Assembly: GCA_963921195.1 (NCBI GenBank)
Contig: OY992537.1
Span: 126,095,347-126,159,346 of the forward strand
DNA from: Pegoplata infirma
Lineage: Eukaryota; Arthropoda; Insecta; Diptera; Anthomyiidae
Reading direction: 5' to 3'
Length of the DNA stretch: 64,000 bases
Shown here: in pieces, positions 32,393 through 43,174 of the stretch
How the letters are laid out: each line of letters starts with the position of its first letter
Numbering within the stretch: position 1 is the stretch's first letter
Program-made: the position numbers and the translations under genes
The notes under the pieces: generated by a model
Told to the model about the DNA's origin: nothing
The model's database searches: none
The model's input: only the letters and a program-made list of their open reading frames with translations

Positions 32393-33310
32393 GAAAATTA
32401 TAGTCGGTCAAGTTTGACAATATAATACCTAACACGAGTATTTTCCGAAAAATGGTTCCTAATTCCAAACATGGACCGATCGGATCTATCTTTTGTCAAA
32501 CCTTTAATAAGTGTAGAAAACACAAACAAACAAAATTTGAGTAAAATAGGCTTTTTTGTTGCAAATAAACCGTTTTACCGGGCGAAATTTTTATATTGGG
32601 TCTAAGTCCAAAAATGGTCTGATTATTCTAAAATTTGATAAGGTGATTGTTATTTGTTTAACGCACAAAATTTAAAAAAAATATATTTCATTTTCATGAA
32701 ATTGGAGAGATTTCTCGGGAGGGTCGTTTGTATTGGGACTACAAGAAGAACTGGTCAGGTTCCTTTCAAATTTTAAATTGTGATTTGTAATTACAAAACA
32801 CGTTTTTATGCGAAACTTCGAAAGGATATCTATTACAATACGGTTATTAGAGTCATGTAAGCCAAAACTTAAGGGGAGATTTATATGGGAGCTAGGTCTA
32901 AAAATAGGCATTCTTAGTTTCAATAGGCTTCGTCCTTGTGCCAAGAGAGGGTTAAGTTTCAAATTTCAATTCAATTGATTGAAAACTGCGACCTGTATAG
33001 TGTTTACACGATACAGACCCACCTTCAAGTACACCTATCGACTCAGAATCAATTTTTAAGTCGATTTAGAGATCTTCGACCGTCTGTCCATGTAAACGGT
33101 TTAAACACGATACAGGTCGCAATTTTCAATCGATTAACCTGAAATTTGAAACTAAAGAATCTATTGGCCCAAGGACGAAGCCTATTGAAAATGAAGAACA
33201 TCGGTCCATGTTTACACCTAACCCCTATAAAATGGTGCCCTTTCAATTTGGCTTAAATAACACTAATAACCTTATCATAATAGATATCCTTCTGCCAGAA
33301 AATTGATCAG
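32393..33310. mobile_element. DINE-like family C, head-to-head rearranged copy
   Basis: 32393-33000 is a minus-strand 3' region (tail ACAAGTAAGAAAATTATAGT, hairpin TCGGTCAAGTTTGAC). From about 33005 to 33310 the DNA is family C 5'-body in plus orientation ('accttcaagtacacctatcg', GTCTGTCC, 'cgatacaggtcgcaattttc'). Two partial copies or an inversion are implied. Non-coding. Confidence 0.6.
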
Positions 33311-33361
33311 AATCTGAAATTTTGTTCTCGGAAATTAACACAGTGTCTTAGAACCTACTAC

Positions 33362-33486
33362 CCTGTTCTCACGTACAGCTAAAACCGTTTTTAGCAAAAT
33401 TTTCTGTCAATATACTGTAATAGAATAAAGAAAGTGCTAAAAATATTGTTTCTAAAAACGGTTTTTAGCTGTACGTGAGAGCAGGA
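33362..33486. mobile_element. Short palindromic MITE (CTCACGTACAGCTAAAA)
   Basis: TCTCACGTACAGCTAAAACC (33368) is answered by AAACGGTTTTTAGCTGTACG (33456), followed by TGAGAGCAG. It is about 125 bp, nearly all inverted repeat. A diverged relative lies at 52885-52985 ('cgtttttagca...tattgacagaaaatgct'). Confidence 0.75.
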
Positions 33487-33956
33487 CATAAATCTTTATT
33501 TAAAAAAATTGTTCTAACTGTCAGTAAAATGCAGCAGAAACTATGACATTTTCCTTGTTGAAAAAGTCTAAAAATTTGCGAATTTGCGAAAAAAAAAAAT
33601 TATAGTGCAATATACTTATTCTGTAACAAATAAAAAATCTCAGAAAAGGGGAATTTTGAAAAACTAAATTTATTTGTGAATATGACTGATGTCAACTAAA
33701 TTTGTGGTCAGACTGCTATCAACAACTTTTATTCGACAACATTGCAGATAGCGTGTTTTGAATATAAGCCTTTGATACGTTTTTAAATTTTACAAAAGTT
33801 TTGGTAGTAAAATTGTTGCTTAAATACTACCCTGCAAACAAAACGATACGAAATTTATTCGCCGGTTATATTGCAGAAACAACAAATTTTATTGCGGAAA
33901 TTATTGATTTCGTATCGCCGGCGATAAACCCTTTGGGAGAAACTGTTACCCGACGG

Positions 33957-35544
33957 CAGGGGCGTATCCAGGATTTTATTTCGGTGGGGGCCCAACATTT
34001 TTTTTCAATTTTTTTTCACAAAAAATTTTTATAGCAGCACATGTTTAAGAGTTTTTCTCGATTCCTTGAACTAAATGTAACACAATCAGATTCTTCATTT
34101 TTGTGTAAGTTTAAAACTGTTGAGAAAAAAAAATAAATTTTTTTTATATTTTGAATTTTTTTGGGAGACTTAAGACTCTTTTTAAAGTGTGAACTGTATC
34201 AGATGCTGATACATTTTTACAAAGAAGATTATCTGAATCTGAATTTTTTTTTCAAAGAAAAGTCTAAAATTCTATGAGAATTTCCAGTTAAGACAGTTTT
34301 TGTTATAGAAAAAGTCAAAGACTCTAAATCATATTTCCAATGGAAAACGTTTCTCGGCAAAAAGTCACTTTAGATAATGATTCTATAAACATATTTATAA
34401 AATACTTTTCCAAAAGAAAAGACTCCGATTGTAAGACATTTTCCCAGAATCTGAAATATTTCTATTCTAGCACATTTTCTCAGATTCTGCAACATTCTAC
34501 ACAAAAAGTTTTAGATTGTGAGAAAATCTTCGCTTTTTCTTTAAGAAAAATGATTCAGATTTTGAGACCTTTTTAAAAAGAAACAGTATAAAAAAGTCTT
34601 AGATTCTAAAACATTTTTCCTAAAGGAAAACTCTCGGATTCTGAGAAAATTTTCCTATAGAAAAAGTCTAAAATTCTTAAACAATTTTTCTATAGAAAAA
34701 GTCTCAGATTCTTAGACATTTTTCCTGTAGAAAAAGATTCTAAATCTGAGACATTTTTCTATAGAAAAAGTCTCAGATTCTTAGACGTTTTTCCTATAGA
34801 AAAAGATTCTAATTCTGAGACATTTTTCCTAAAGAAAGTGTCAGATTCTTATAGAAAAAGTCTCAGATTCTTCGACATTTTTCCTCTCAAAGAAGTCTCA
34901 GATCCTTCGAAAATTTTTCATATAGAAAAACCTCGGATCCTAAGAATTTTTTTGTAGAAAAAATCTCAGATTTTGAGACATTTTTTAGATTCAAAGACAT
35001 TATTTCTATAGAAAGTTCTCAGATTCTGAAACTTTTTTCATATAGAAAAGCCTCAGATTCTGAGAATTTTTTATAAAAACAGTCTCAGATTCTGAGACAT
35101 TTTTTCTATAGAAAAAGTCTTAGATTCTCAGACATTTTTCTTATAGAAAGTTTTAGATTCTGAGACATTTTTTTAGAAAAGTGTAAGATTCTGAGACATT
35201 TTTTTAAGAAATAGTCTCATTCTGAGTATTTTTCTAAAAGACAAAGTCGCATTTTACGATTTGACTACATTTTACTTACAATTAGATCAATTTTTGTAAA
35301 TACGAAATTTCGGGTTCTAAGATATTTTTTCATTAGAATCTTAAGTTGAAAAGTTTCATATTCTAAGAAAAAATTTTCAGATTTTGAGATTTTTTTAACA
35401 GAAAAATTTTCAGTTTCAAAACATTTTTCTTCAAAAAATTTTAGATTCTTCAATGTTTTTAGATTTTTTTAAGAAGTTTATTAATATTGTACTTGGTTTT
35501 TGATACGAAATATACAGAGGGGGGGGGCCCTGTATACGCCACTG
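33957..35544. mobile_element. hAT-like element (CAGTGGCGTA type) carrying a minisatellite
   Basis: Tips CAGGGGCGTATCCAGG (33957) and CCTGTATACGCCACTG (ending 35544) with a perfect 8-bp duplication CCCGACGG (33949-33956; 35545-35552). A G run adjoins a CCC block at 35519-35530. CAGKGGCGTA tips are widely seen in animal hAT elements. Most of the interior (34270-35460) is the minisatellite described separately. No transposase. Confidence 0.9.
34270..35460. repeat. Minisatellite, ~36-40-bp unit AGTCTCAGATTCTGAGACAT...TTTTCTATAGAAAA
   Basis: About 25 diverged tandem units. Each joins a dyad GTCTCAGATTCTGAGAC to the palindrome TTTTCTATAGAAAA, so each unit has two adjacent self-complementary segments. 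Best conserved at 34620-35200, decayed at both edges. The TTTTCTATAGAAAA part equals the core of the 593-3035 array. Confidence 0.85.
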
Positions 35545-36149
35545 CCCGACGGCAATACATCTCTGCGATACGACAACAATTTGTCTTGGCGATAAAAGGG
35601 AAATATCGCCAAATAATCATTTAAGCAAAAAAAAAAATATTTGTATGTATCGCCGGAATATCACTTAAATGATAATCCGGCGATACAGCTATAACGATTC
35701 CCTGAAGCTGAAAATAAACATTATTTTTTTCATTCATATTTTAACAGGACTAAAAACATTTGCATTCACCTGAAAAATATATCCACAACATTCGCTGAAT
35801 TTTTTAATTTATCTTTGAAAGCAAATTTGTGGTTTTCGGTCAAATTTATATTATTTCAAAGTTTTCTTGTTGTGCTTGATAAATTGTTTTATTTTAATTG
35901 GACAAAGAAATGAAAATTTCCAATATTTTTTTTGTTTATCGCCAAAATATCGTTCGTACGAGAAGACGGCGATATAATAAAAATACTACTCTGAATTTTT
36001 ATTGAAATTATAAATTTACGAATGGCCGCAATATCTTTTCGGCGACATATCGCCCTATTGTTTGCTGGGTTATATTTGGACACATTTTTGTTTAAAAAAC
36101 TAATTTAAAAATATTTTGTAGTCATTTTTTACTTAAAGAAAATTTTACT

Positions 36150-36296
36150 TAGTGCGGTTAACACAATATCCAGTTAAATCAAAGTTAAGGTAACCTCCGG
36201 TTAGTCCCATACAAATTTGACATCTATAACCTCCGGTTAGCACTAAACCCAATTTATCTTCCGGTTAGTTCGTTTGTGTTATCTGCCCTTAAACAA
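36150..36296. repeat. CTCCGGTTAG repeats
   Basis: ACCTCCGGTTAG-like words occur three times (36192, 36231, 36262), about 35-39 bp apart, flanked by inverted GTTAACACAA (36157) and TTTGTGTTATC (36272). Possibly a small MITE. Confidence 0.45.
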
Positions 36297-36819
36297 TTTT
36301 GTTTTCAAGTATTTTATTTGTTCCAAGTAAAAATATACTTACTTGAACATTTCAAGTACAATTATTTTTTTACTTACTTAAATAAACTTTAAAAAAATAT
36401 TTCGTCACCTAAAATGCAAAAAGCCCTAACTAACATTTTATTAATTTTACAGGAAAAGCAGAAAACAGTTGTTTGTTGTTTTTTTTATTGAATTTGGCTA
36501 AAATTTTGTGAGAACGTTCTTTTAATAAATATGAATCAAAATAAATCAAAAAATATTAACAGTTTTTTGTTTAGTTGCGTCCATTGGCGATTGCCCAAAT
36601 CACATGTTATTTTAATTTTTGGTATAAAATCGCTAATTTTCATTATGCAGCCCTAACTTTTTGTGGAGATGTGTATGTTGATAAAATAACCCAGAACCAA
36701 TCAAAAAACTGATTTTAAATTTTTTGTTAGTTAGGGCCATTTGCATTTTAAGTGACGATTTGTACTTTAAATGTTCGAGAACAAATAGGTTTGATTTCAC
36801 TCACAAAATTGTTTGAGTG
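36289..36819. mobile_element. CACTCA-family fold-back element, left tip decayed
   Basis: The right end AAAATTGTTTGAGTG (ending 36819) pairs with a decayed left CTTAAACAATTTTG (36291). The inner arms pair well: TCGTCACCTAAAATGCAAAA (36403) against TTTGCATTTTAAGTGACGA (36739), and AGCCCTAACTAACA against TGTTAGTTAGGGCC. Non-coding. Confidence 0.6.
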
Positions 36820-37129
36820 TAGTCGTAGATATATGTTGTTATTGCTCTTTCATAGGAGTTTTCGATGAAGTCGGCAACTGACGCTAATATGTCTGTGAAT
36901 AAAAGATGTTGATGAAGCAAATATTGCTGAAATTGAGATTAATTCTTTTTTTTTTTTTTTTTTGCTATTTTCTGTTGCTACTATAACAAAGTGCTGACGC
37001 ACTTGTTTAATAAAATGATGATCATAATGATGATAAAAAGTTGTTTGTTGTTTGTTGATGTTGTATGTTTTTTTTTTTGCGCAACACTTCTAATTGCAGG
37101 TTATTGATAGCAATGGATGTTGTTTTTTT
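36820..37129. other. Unassigned DNA with T tract and GATGAT words
   Basis: No gene; a T17-like run at 36945-36963 and 'atgatgatcataatgatgat' at 37015. It resembles single-copy fly DNA. Confidence 0.35.
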
Positions 37130-37840
37130 ATACCCTCCAACTACAGTATGGGGGTATACTCACTTTGTCATTCCGTGTGTAACGCATCGAAATATCGGTC
37201 TAGGACCCCATAAAGTATATATATTATTGATCAGTGATCGATTCTAAGACATTCTAGCGATGTCCGTCTGTCCGTCCGTCCGTCCGTCTGTCCGTCCGTC
37301 CGTCTGTGGAAGACACGATACAGTCCAAAATAAAAGTGATAGACTCCTGAAATTTGTCACATATATGTCTTATGTTCATAGGCTGGTTAAGTTCGGAGAT
37401 GGGCAAAATCGGACCAGGGGGGAAAAAGTTCCCCCTTGAAGAACTAAACCAACCTCTGAAAAATATCATATTTTTACATGATTTTTTGTGTTTTTGTTTA
37501 ACAAATCCAACATTTTTATGCTACAAGAAGTTCAAGGTCCTGCATTTGGACCCACGGAATTAGAAAATATCGTTTTACGGTCCGCCCCCCCCCCCTTTTA
37601 TGGGCGTAGAATAATTTTTTTTTTTTTATATAATGATAAATTTGTATTTCTTTAGTGCAAAAAGCATAAGAATTATTTTTTTTTAACACTTATTCGAGAG
37701 GAATTGTGCCCCCCCAATTACCACTACCGACCCCCCCCACCCCCAAAAAAAAGACGCCCCTGCAATTTTTTTTTTTTTATTTATTTGCATGTTGGAGGGT
37801 ATAAAAGATTCGGCACAGCCGAATTTAACACTCTTACTTG
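37130..37840 (+). mobile_element. HINE-A (DINE-1-like) full-length copy
   Basis: ATACCCTCCAACTACAGTAT in a T run; GTCY tract at 37264-37308; 3' GTTGGAGGGTATA (37791), stem-loop ATTCGGCACAGCCGAAT (37808-37824), ACTCTTACTTG, then T run. A good reference copy of the family. C-rich tracts at 37585-37595 and 37708-37742 are slippage-prone. The open frames across it are incidental. Confidence 0.85.
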
Positions 37841-38290
37841 TTTTTGTTGCTGTTGTGGTTGTTTCATTGCGGTTGCTGTTTTTTTATTATTGTTTGTTGT
37901 TGTTGTTTATGTTGCTGTTAATAAATGATGATATCTTTAGTCTTGCTGTGCGACGATGTCTAACAACGATTAATGATGATGTTGTTGCTAATACTGTATC
38001 ATCTTTGTTGTTGTTGTTAAATTATGTTGCGTTGGTGAAAGTAGAACATTTATTTGATTGCTTGTATTAGTATTAGCGGTGCTCACTCTTGGTAGCGTAC
38101 AACCCTTGCAGATCTAGTAAAGCTTGCAGATCTAGTAAAGCTTGCAGATCTAGTAAAGCTTGCAAATCTGCCACAATAACAAAATTTATGAAATTAAAAT
38201 GAGATAGAATTTTATAATTAATTAAATATTATTAAATTAAATAGAATTAAATATTTATTAAATGTTTGTCAGTCTAAAACTTAAAGCAAG
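37841..38290. other. GTT-rich probable single-copy DNA
   Basis: TTGTTGTTG/GTTGCTGTT-rich DNA to about 38030 (open frames here are Val/Leu/Phe translations of the repeat), then AT-rich DNA with the 18-bp minisatellite at 38105-38175. No gene recognised. Confidence 0.4.
38105..38175 (+). repeat. 18-bp minisatellite CTTGCAGATCTAGTAAAG
   Basis: Three and a half perfect or near-perfect tandem copies (38107-38170), the last ending 'cttgcaaatctgcc'. Confidence 0.95.
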
Positions 38291-38775
38291 ACAGGAGGTC
38301 GAAGGTCTTCAAAAATTGTAAGTCCCAGTTGAACCAGTTTCTCCTACTGACGTCCATACCAGATAAACAAGTCAAGTCCGCCAGTATCAGGCTACCAAAA
38401 TGTTCGGCCCTCCAATGGCATATACCGGACATTGACAGAGAAAGTGCGATGCCGCAACCAGTTTGTGTAGCTGGTTTCGATTCAGTTAAATGATCTTACT
38501 CGTACGCACACTCAAAAAAATACGTTAGTAGATTTACTAATTTTTTTTTGCTAATGCTAGTTAGCTAACTTTTAGCAAATTTTTAGTTGAGCAATGTTAG
38601 CAAAAAATTCTTGTAAACTTCATTTAGCACATTAGCAATTTTAAACAAACTTTGAACTAATTTCTTTTGCTAAGATTTGAAATTGAGTTGACAACATTTT
38701 TACAAGATTTTTTGCTAATATTAGCAAAACTAAATGGTAAATTTTTTTTAATTTTCAAAAATCTTAAAATGGCGC

Positions 38776-39815
38776 TAGGTTAGGTTATGAAGGATGACGC
38801 TGGCGGAAACCAGCGTCCATAGAGGCCACGTGATGGCCCATTATGATTCCTTTAATTCTTTTCCCTCTTCTCTGTTTAGTCCTAAGTTGTTCGCCTTATG
38901 CGTCCCATTTTGATGCTTTAATAAACGCCAGTAGAGTCCAAGGATTTGTGCCCCGAAGTTCTGATAAATTCTGAAAAATATAAGAACCAAAAATTTTAAA
39001 TCTTCTAAATGATAGTGCAGGGCATTCGCATAAGAAATGGTAGGTGTCTTCTACGGATTCCCTGCACCATCTGCATGTATCATCATTTCTTATTCTAATT
39101 GTTACCATGTGTTTAGCCAATGTGTTATGACCAGTAATGAGGTTAACTGTAGCTCTAAGTTGCTTCCTGTTCATATCCAAAAGAATTTTGCTGTGTTTTA
39201 ACAGGCTTTCATCCCATAATAATTTTGTCTGTATACTTCGATCAGAGCTGGACCATTTATTCAACCAAATCGTCCTTGAGTTCAATCTTATTTTCTGACA
39301 GAAAATAGAGAGTGGAGGGAACACCTCAGATTCTGCTGTTTCCTGTGCTAGTTCCGCTCCCCGTCGTGCAAGCTCATCGGCTCTCTCGTTTCCCAGAATA
39401 TCTTTGTGTCCAGGTACCCAGCACAGAGTAATATTATGCTGCTCGCTAAGAACCTTAAGCTCTCTGTGGCAGCGGCTGACTACCTTAGATCTGATATCAT
39501 CACTTTTCAAAGCCATTAAAGCAGCTTGACTATCAATGAAGAAACCAATATCGCATCTGTATATTGGTAACATTGAAATATGCTCAGCTGCCTTGGCTAT
39601 CGCATATACTTCGGCTTGAAAGATACTACAATCGTTGTCCAGACGGTAGGACTCATTTAGGTTAATCTCCATGCAGTGAAAGCCACTACCGGTGCCTGTC
39701 GACATTTTGGAACCATCAGTAAACACGTTAATTTGTTGAAGTTTTACTTTACTATTAAGCCAATCATCTAGTGAAGGAATCACAATTTTCAGTCTACCAT
39801 CAGTAACGTCTCGGA
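38776..39815 (-). mobile_element. 5'-truncated LINE L3 in X2
   Basis: Minus-strand insertion with tail ATAACCTAACCTA (at 38776-38790 on the plus strand as TAGGTTAGGTTAT). The 3' UTR covers about 38790-38895. The 5' junction is near 39810, judged from the point where similarity to the X3 copy of the host transposon (61080-61190) stops, just after TTTCCGAGA. The target duplication is not clear. Confidence 0.8.
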
Positions 39816-39963
39816 AACTAAGCCAGTTAGAGCAAAATGGAGGCCATTTTTGGTTCATGGGCTCTCCATAATATCGCCGGTCCTCTTTACATGTGTGGAC
39901 TCTAATGGGTCCGAACTTTGGATCCAAAAAAGTTAGCATTCCCGAAAATTTTAAAATGCTCAT
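38896..39963 (-). CDS. LINE ORF2 C-terminus (RNase H, CCHC) fused to transposon DNA
   Basis: A 355-codon open frame, the longest in the window. Residues 1-52 are translated from the host CACTCA element, since the same DNA occurs non-coding near 61070-61190; they are not LINE protein. Residues 78-205 form a complete type I RNase H: FTDGS (Asp83), QAEVYAI (Glu118), FIDSQAA (Asp144), WVPGH, and ERADELAR (Asp196), so all four catalytic acids are present. Residues 297-314 are a Cys-x2-Cys-x8-His-x4-Cys knuckle followed by CPAL, and the C-terminus is near ...IKASKWDA. RT and endonuclease are missing through 5' truncation. I/R1/LOA-type ORF2. No promoter is expected. Confidence 0.85.
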   Translation of the reverse strand: MSILKFSGMLTFLDPKFGPIRVHTCKEDRRYYGEPMNQKWPPFCSNWLSFRDVTDGRLKIVIPSLDDWLNSKVKLQQINVFTDGSKMSTGTGSGFHCMEINLNESYRLDNDCSIFQAEVYAIAKAAEHISMLPIYRCDIGFFIDSQAALMALKSDDIRSKVVSRCHRELKVLSEQHNITLCWVPGHKDILGNERADELARRGAELAQETAESEVFPPLSIFCQKIRLNSRTIWLNKWSSSDRSIQTKLLWDESLLKHSKILLDMNRKQLRATVNLITGHNTLAKHMVTIRIRNDDTCRWCRESVEDTYHFLCECPALSFRRFKIFGSYIFQNLSELRGTNPWTLLAFIKASKWDA

Positions 39964-40590
39964 ATCTCGGTAAATATTGCCGACACAACAAAAAGTCCAA
40001 AAGCATTTTTGAAGCTCTCAACACGTAGAACAAGACCGCAAAATAATCAAATGCTCTCTGAGTAATATTTTTGAAGTTATCGAGTTTTGAAATTCTCAAA
40101 ACCCCGGTGGTCCCCTAAAATCACGTATCTCAAAAACTAAGCAAGGTAGAGCGAAACGGACACAAATTTTGGATCAAAAACTATGACGATTTTTAAGGAA
40201 CCTAACTAGGTCTAAGCCCATCGGGGTCTGGACCTATCGGGTCCAAACCCAATGGGGTCCTCAAATGTGTCTGAACTAAGTTGAAAAAAAAAAAATTCAG
40301 TTAACTAATTTTTGACAAAACAGTTTTGCTAACTTTACCAAAAAAATTGTGGGTTCAAAATCAGCAAATTTTCTTGTAGGTTTACAAGCTTTTTTTGCTA
40401 ACATTACAGTTTTTTTTTTTTGAGTGCAGGTGATCATATTAGGGTTGCACCATGCTGGTGTTAGAGCACGTGGGTTCACGACGCCATCTGTCGTTGACGA
40501 TCTGTAATAGCGAAGTTTCGCTCTACCGCTTACTTGCGTTGTGCGGGATGTTAGTCGTATGATCGATCTGGTTAGAATATAGACTCATGC

Positions 40591-40895
40591 CACAGACTAT
40601 ATGCAGACTCGACAGTAGAGTTTTATAACAAAAAAAGGGGAAAAACTAAGCGTTTTTAGGAAAAAAAAGAGCGGTTTTTTAGCTAGTTTTGAGCTAATAT
40701 GGCAACACTTTCTACGACTTAGGAGTTAGTGAAACAATTAAAACCGCTCTTGCATCTATTTTTCTTATGGCGCGTTATATTAGCTTTCTTTTTCTAACCT
40801 AATTCGTAGAATAATTTGAAAAAAAAAAATAACCATATGGTTAAGGACTACTTTTTTGACACCTGTCACTAATGTCAAGTCTGTATTAGTCTGTG
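40591..40895. mobile_element. CACAGACT MITE, copy 2 (7-bp TSD)
   Basis: 305 bp, tips CACAGACTATATGCAGACTC and AGTCTGTATTAGTCTGTG, with a perfect 7-bp duplication CTCATGC (40584-40590; 40896-40902), inserted in LINE L4. It is ~85-90% identical by eye to the copies at 9928 and 46482. Confidence 0.9.
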
Positions 40896-41155
40896 CTCAT
40901 GCCCTGCCTGGCTAATTCATCGGCAACACAGTTGTCATCTATACCCATATGTCCAAGCACCCAGATGAGTGCCATTTTCAAATGTCTCGCTATCTCATTA
41001 AAAAACACCCGGCATTGTTGGACAATTCTAGATGTAAAAGTCACACCCGCCATGGATTTTATAACTGTTTGGTTATCGGTGAAGACACAGATATCCCTGA
41101 ATGATATATGTTGGTCCCCTATCCAATCCACAGCCCCCCAGGTTTGAACAACCAT
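40896..41155 (-). pseudogene. L4 RNase H remnant
   Basis: About 85 codons on the minus strand: a VFTDNQTVIKSM segment (equivalent of the TDSQAA strand), WVLGH in place of WVPGH, and NCVADELARQG with the last catalytic Asp. The preceding TDGS strand and QAE helix are not in this frame. The frame runs into the MITE at its downstream end, and a bona fide start is lacking. Confidence 0.75.
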
Positions 41156-41583
41156 GTATTTATAAACGCAAGCCTAGTGGCTGTGTTCCCGGCTAGTTGT
41201 TTTACGAGAAGTTCTACTTGCAGCATTAAGAGTAGACCTTTCGTTGGAGTGGAACAAAATGCGCCCATTATCATAAGCGCAATTGCCCTAAGAATCCTAT
41301 TGAGTGGCTTCTAATGAGTGGCCTTCCCTATCGCCTCCAACCAAACGGATACTCCATACATTAGTATGGACCTGACGACCGTGTTGAATAGTCAATTGAC
41401 ATTTCGGGCTTGCATTTACCCCCAGACCGCTATCTGAACACTATTCAGATAGAAGTCCAATACATAATTCCAGACGTTGAGACAATATCCCTAGATACAT
41501 CCCAGATACTGCAACGGCTACATCGTCCGCATGCCGTTTAATTTGGCAAGGAGGGTTTGACATTGTTAAAGGCACCTTCTACA

Positions 41584-41832
41584 TCAAGAAAGGCAGCCAG
41601 AGCGTACTCCTTGTATTTCAGGGACCTCTCGATGTGTCCGATAAGATAGTTTAGTTCCGTCTACACCTTTATTGTATGCATGTTGGGAGGCAGATAGTAA
41701 CTCTGGATTGATCGAAATCCTAAGGAATGTATGTATAATCCTCTCCATAGTCTTCAGGATAAACGAAGAAGGACTGATCGGTCTATAGTCCTTTGGTTTC
41801 GTATGGGATGTCTTCCTTGGGATGAAAACCAC
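41584..41832 (-). pseudogene. L4 reverse transcriptase remnant
   Basis: About 80 codons with the RT fingers motif DYRPIS, then LKTMERIIHTFLR and QHAYNKG, matching block order 1-3 of LINE RTs. The catalytic YxDD block is absent from this frame, and degraded LINE DNA continues on both sides. The last ~10 residues are out of register, indicating a frameshift. Confidence 0.75.
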
Positions 41833-42686
41833 CTCAGAGGTAGTTAATTTTGTAGGTATGTAAGACCATCTAAGGCAGGCCTGGTTTACAATAGCAAGCC
41901 ATGGTATTATTCGATAGGCGTTCCATTGAAGGTCTGCTGGTATGATATCGTCAGGACTCGATGATTTATATGGTGCGAAACTTTTGATGGCCTAACATAG
42001 TCTATTCTCCCCAATGGGCTGATAAACAACGCAGGGCTCAGGCGTAACAAGTGTGTGTTACATATCAGGGACGAAAAGACAACCAGAAAAGTCACAATTC
42101 GTCAAGGGACTACTAGGCGTTGGTTGTCCAACTGCCGCCTTGTTTATGAACATGGCTAGGCTTTGTACGTAGAACAGTTACTTGGTCTTTAAGACTTGTT
42201 AAACAATTTTCGACACACAAATCTTGTATGGGAAATGTCAGAGTTCCACCAAGCAGGTTTAGTCCTTCCCCCTTAATTGTGGGGTTACATGCAGTCGATA
42301 TCTCAACATTTCGCGACCTTAGACAACAAGGTTCGATTTGTGCCTATTTCTTTAAGACAATAGAGCCTTGATTTCCTAAGGTCTCGATGCTTAAATTGCC
42401 CTTGTTAGCGTGTTAATAACCGGCGGAACACTTGAGAGAAACCGGGAGAGAGTATTGAAATGCAGCTTCCAGTTTGTTCTTTTTCTATTAAGATGAGTTG
42501 ATTTTCCCTGACTTCCTAAAGAAAATTCTATATACAAGTGCTTTTAGCAAGAGGTGACAAAAGATTACTCATTACCTATGTTTGCTATTGCCATATAATT
42601 GCTAAAAATAAAATCAAATATAGACTCACCTCTAGCATTGATATCTGAGCTGCCCCAGATGGTATGGTGCGCATTTGTGTCTGCAC

Positions 42687-43022
42687 TCAGTATGACTGAA
42701 GTGTTTTTCTTGTTCGCCTCACGTAGAATTTTCCGGACAATTGTGTAAACGGATTTCCTTCGTGGTCAAAAGACATGCAGCAGGAAACCAACCAATCCTT
42801 TTTTGTCTTTATAGCTACAGCAGTAGTGTCATGATCACTAAAACATAAACTTTTAAGGAATTTCTTAGCCAGTATGCAGGCTTGAGGGTTACCTCTGTCT
42901 GTCGTATATAGTGTGTAGTTGTTTGCGTTGAGTCCACGAACTCGACCCTCAGAAATCAAAGGTTTCTGGGCCATTATGAGCTTACCAAATAGGGTTTTCA
43001 AATTTTTCATAAAAACAACCAT
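42687..43022 (-). pseudogene. L4 endonuclease-region remnant
   Basis: About 110 codons with GRVRGLN, RACILAKK-like (QACILAKK) and HDTTAVAI/LVSCCMSFDHE, which fit the middle of the APE-type endonuclease of I/R1-group LINEs. The first ~20 residues are AT-rich and non-homologous. Catalytic Asp/His blocks cannot be verified. Low-complexity flanks suggest this is close to the 5' edge of the element. Confidence 0.6.
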
Positions 43023-43174
43023 TTGTAGTTGAAAACAACAAATGAGAGTAGCAAATGTTTCCTTTCAGATCTTACCAAATTTTTTATCCACAAACATTTT
43101 TTTAATCTGAAATATTTTTCTTTGAAACAATTCTAGAATTTTGAGAAATATATTTTTAGGACTGTACGCTTTGT

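Larger units (their letters stand above)
33829..36070. mobile_element. TIR element with ACCCWGCAAACAA ends, containing a hAT insertion
   Basis: Tips ACCCTGCAAACAAAACGATA (33829) and ATTGTTTGCTGGGT (ending 36070). Both arms are rich in CGCCG/CGGCGATA words inverted around the centre (33858-33930; 35560-36050). No duplication could be fixed. The interior is taken up by the hAT-like element 33957-35544. The open frame at 33801-34034 spans the junction and is not a gene. Confidence 0.6.
38509..40426. mobile_element. CACTCA-ended DNA transposon X2 with nested LINE
   Basis: Ends CACTCAAAAAAATACGTTAG (38509) and ACAGTTTTTTTTTTTTGAGTG (ending 40426), flanked by CA duplications (38507-38508; 40427-40428). 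It shares both arms and the 'gggtctggacctatcgggtcc' block with X1 (11257-16315), but lacks X1's HINE and CCCGAG insertions, so it provides their empty sites. LINE L3 (38776 to ~39815) is inserted in it. Confidence 0.85.
38290..43165 (-). mobile_element. Old LINE L4 (minus strand), cut by X2 and a MITE
   Basis: Decayed non-LTR element reading right to left: endonuclease-like piece (42687-43022), diverged middle, RT piece (41584-41832), RNase H piece (40896-41155), spacer, and C-terminal ORF2 piece (~38330-38430) ending in a WFNW...-type C-terminus. The CACTCA element 38509-40426 (CA duplication) separates the last two pieces, and the CACAGACT MITE interrupts at 40591. It is GC-richer than its surroundings (most of 40430-42500). 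Ends are approximate, and frameshifts and stops are frequent. Confidence 0.7.

Noticed and set aside
37704..38070. 74- and 93-residue Val/Leu-rich frames
   Set aside because: Translations of GTT/TTG-rich simple sequence at the edge of a HINE.
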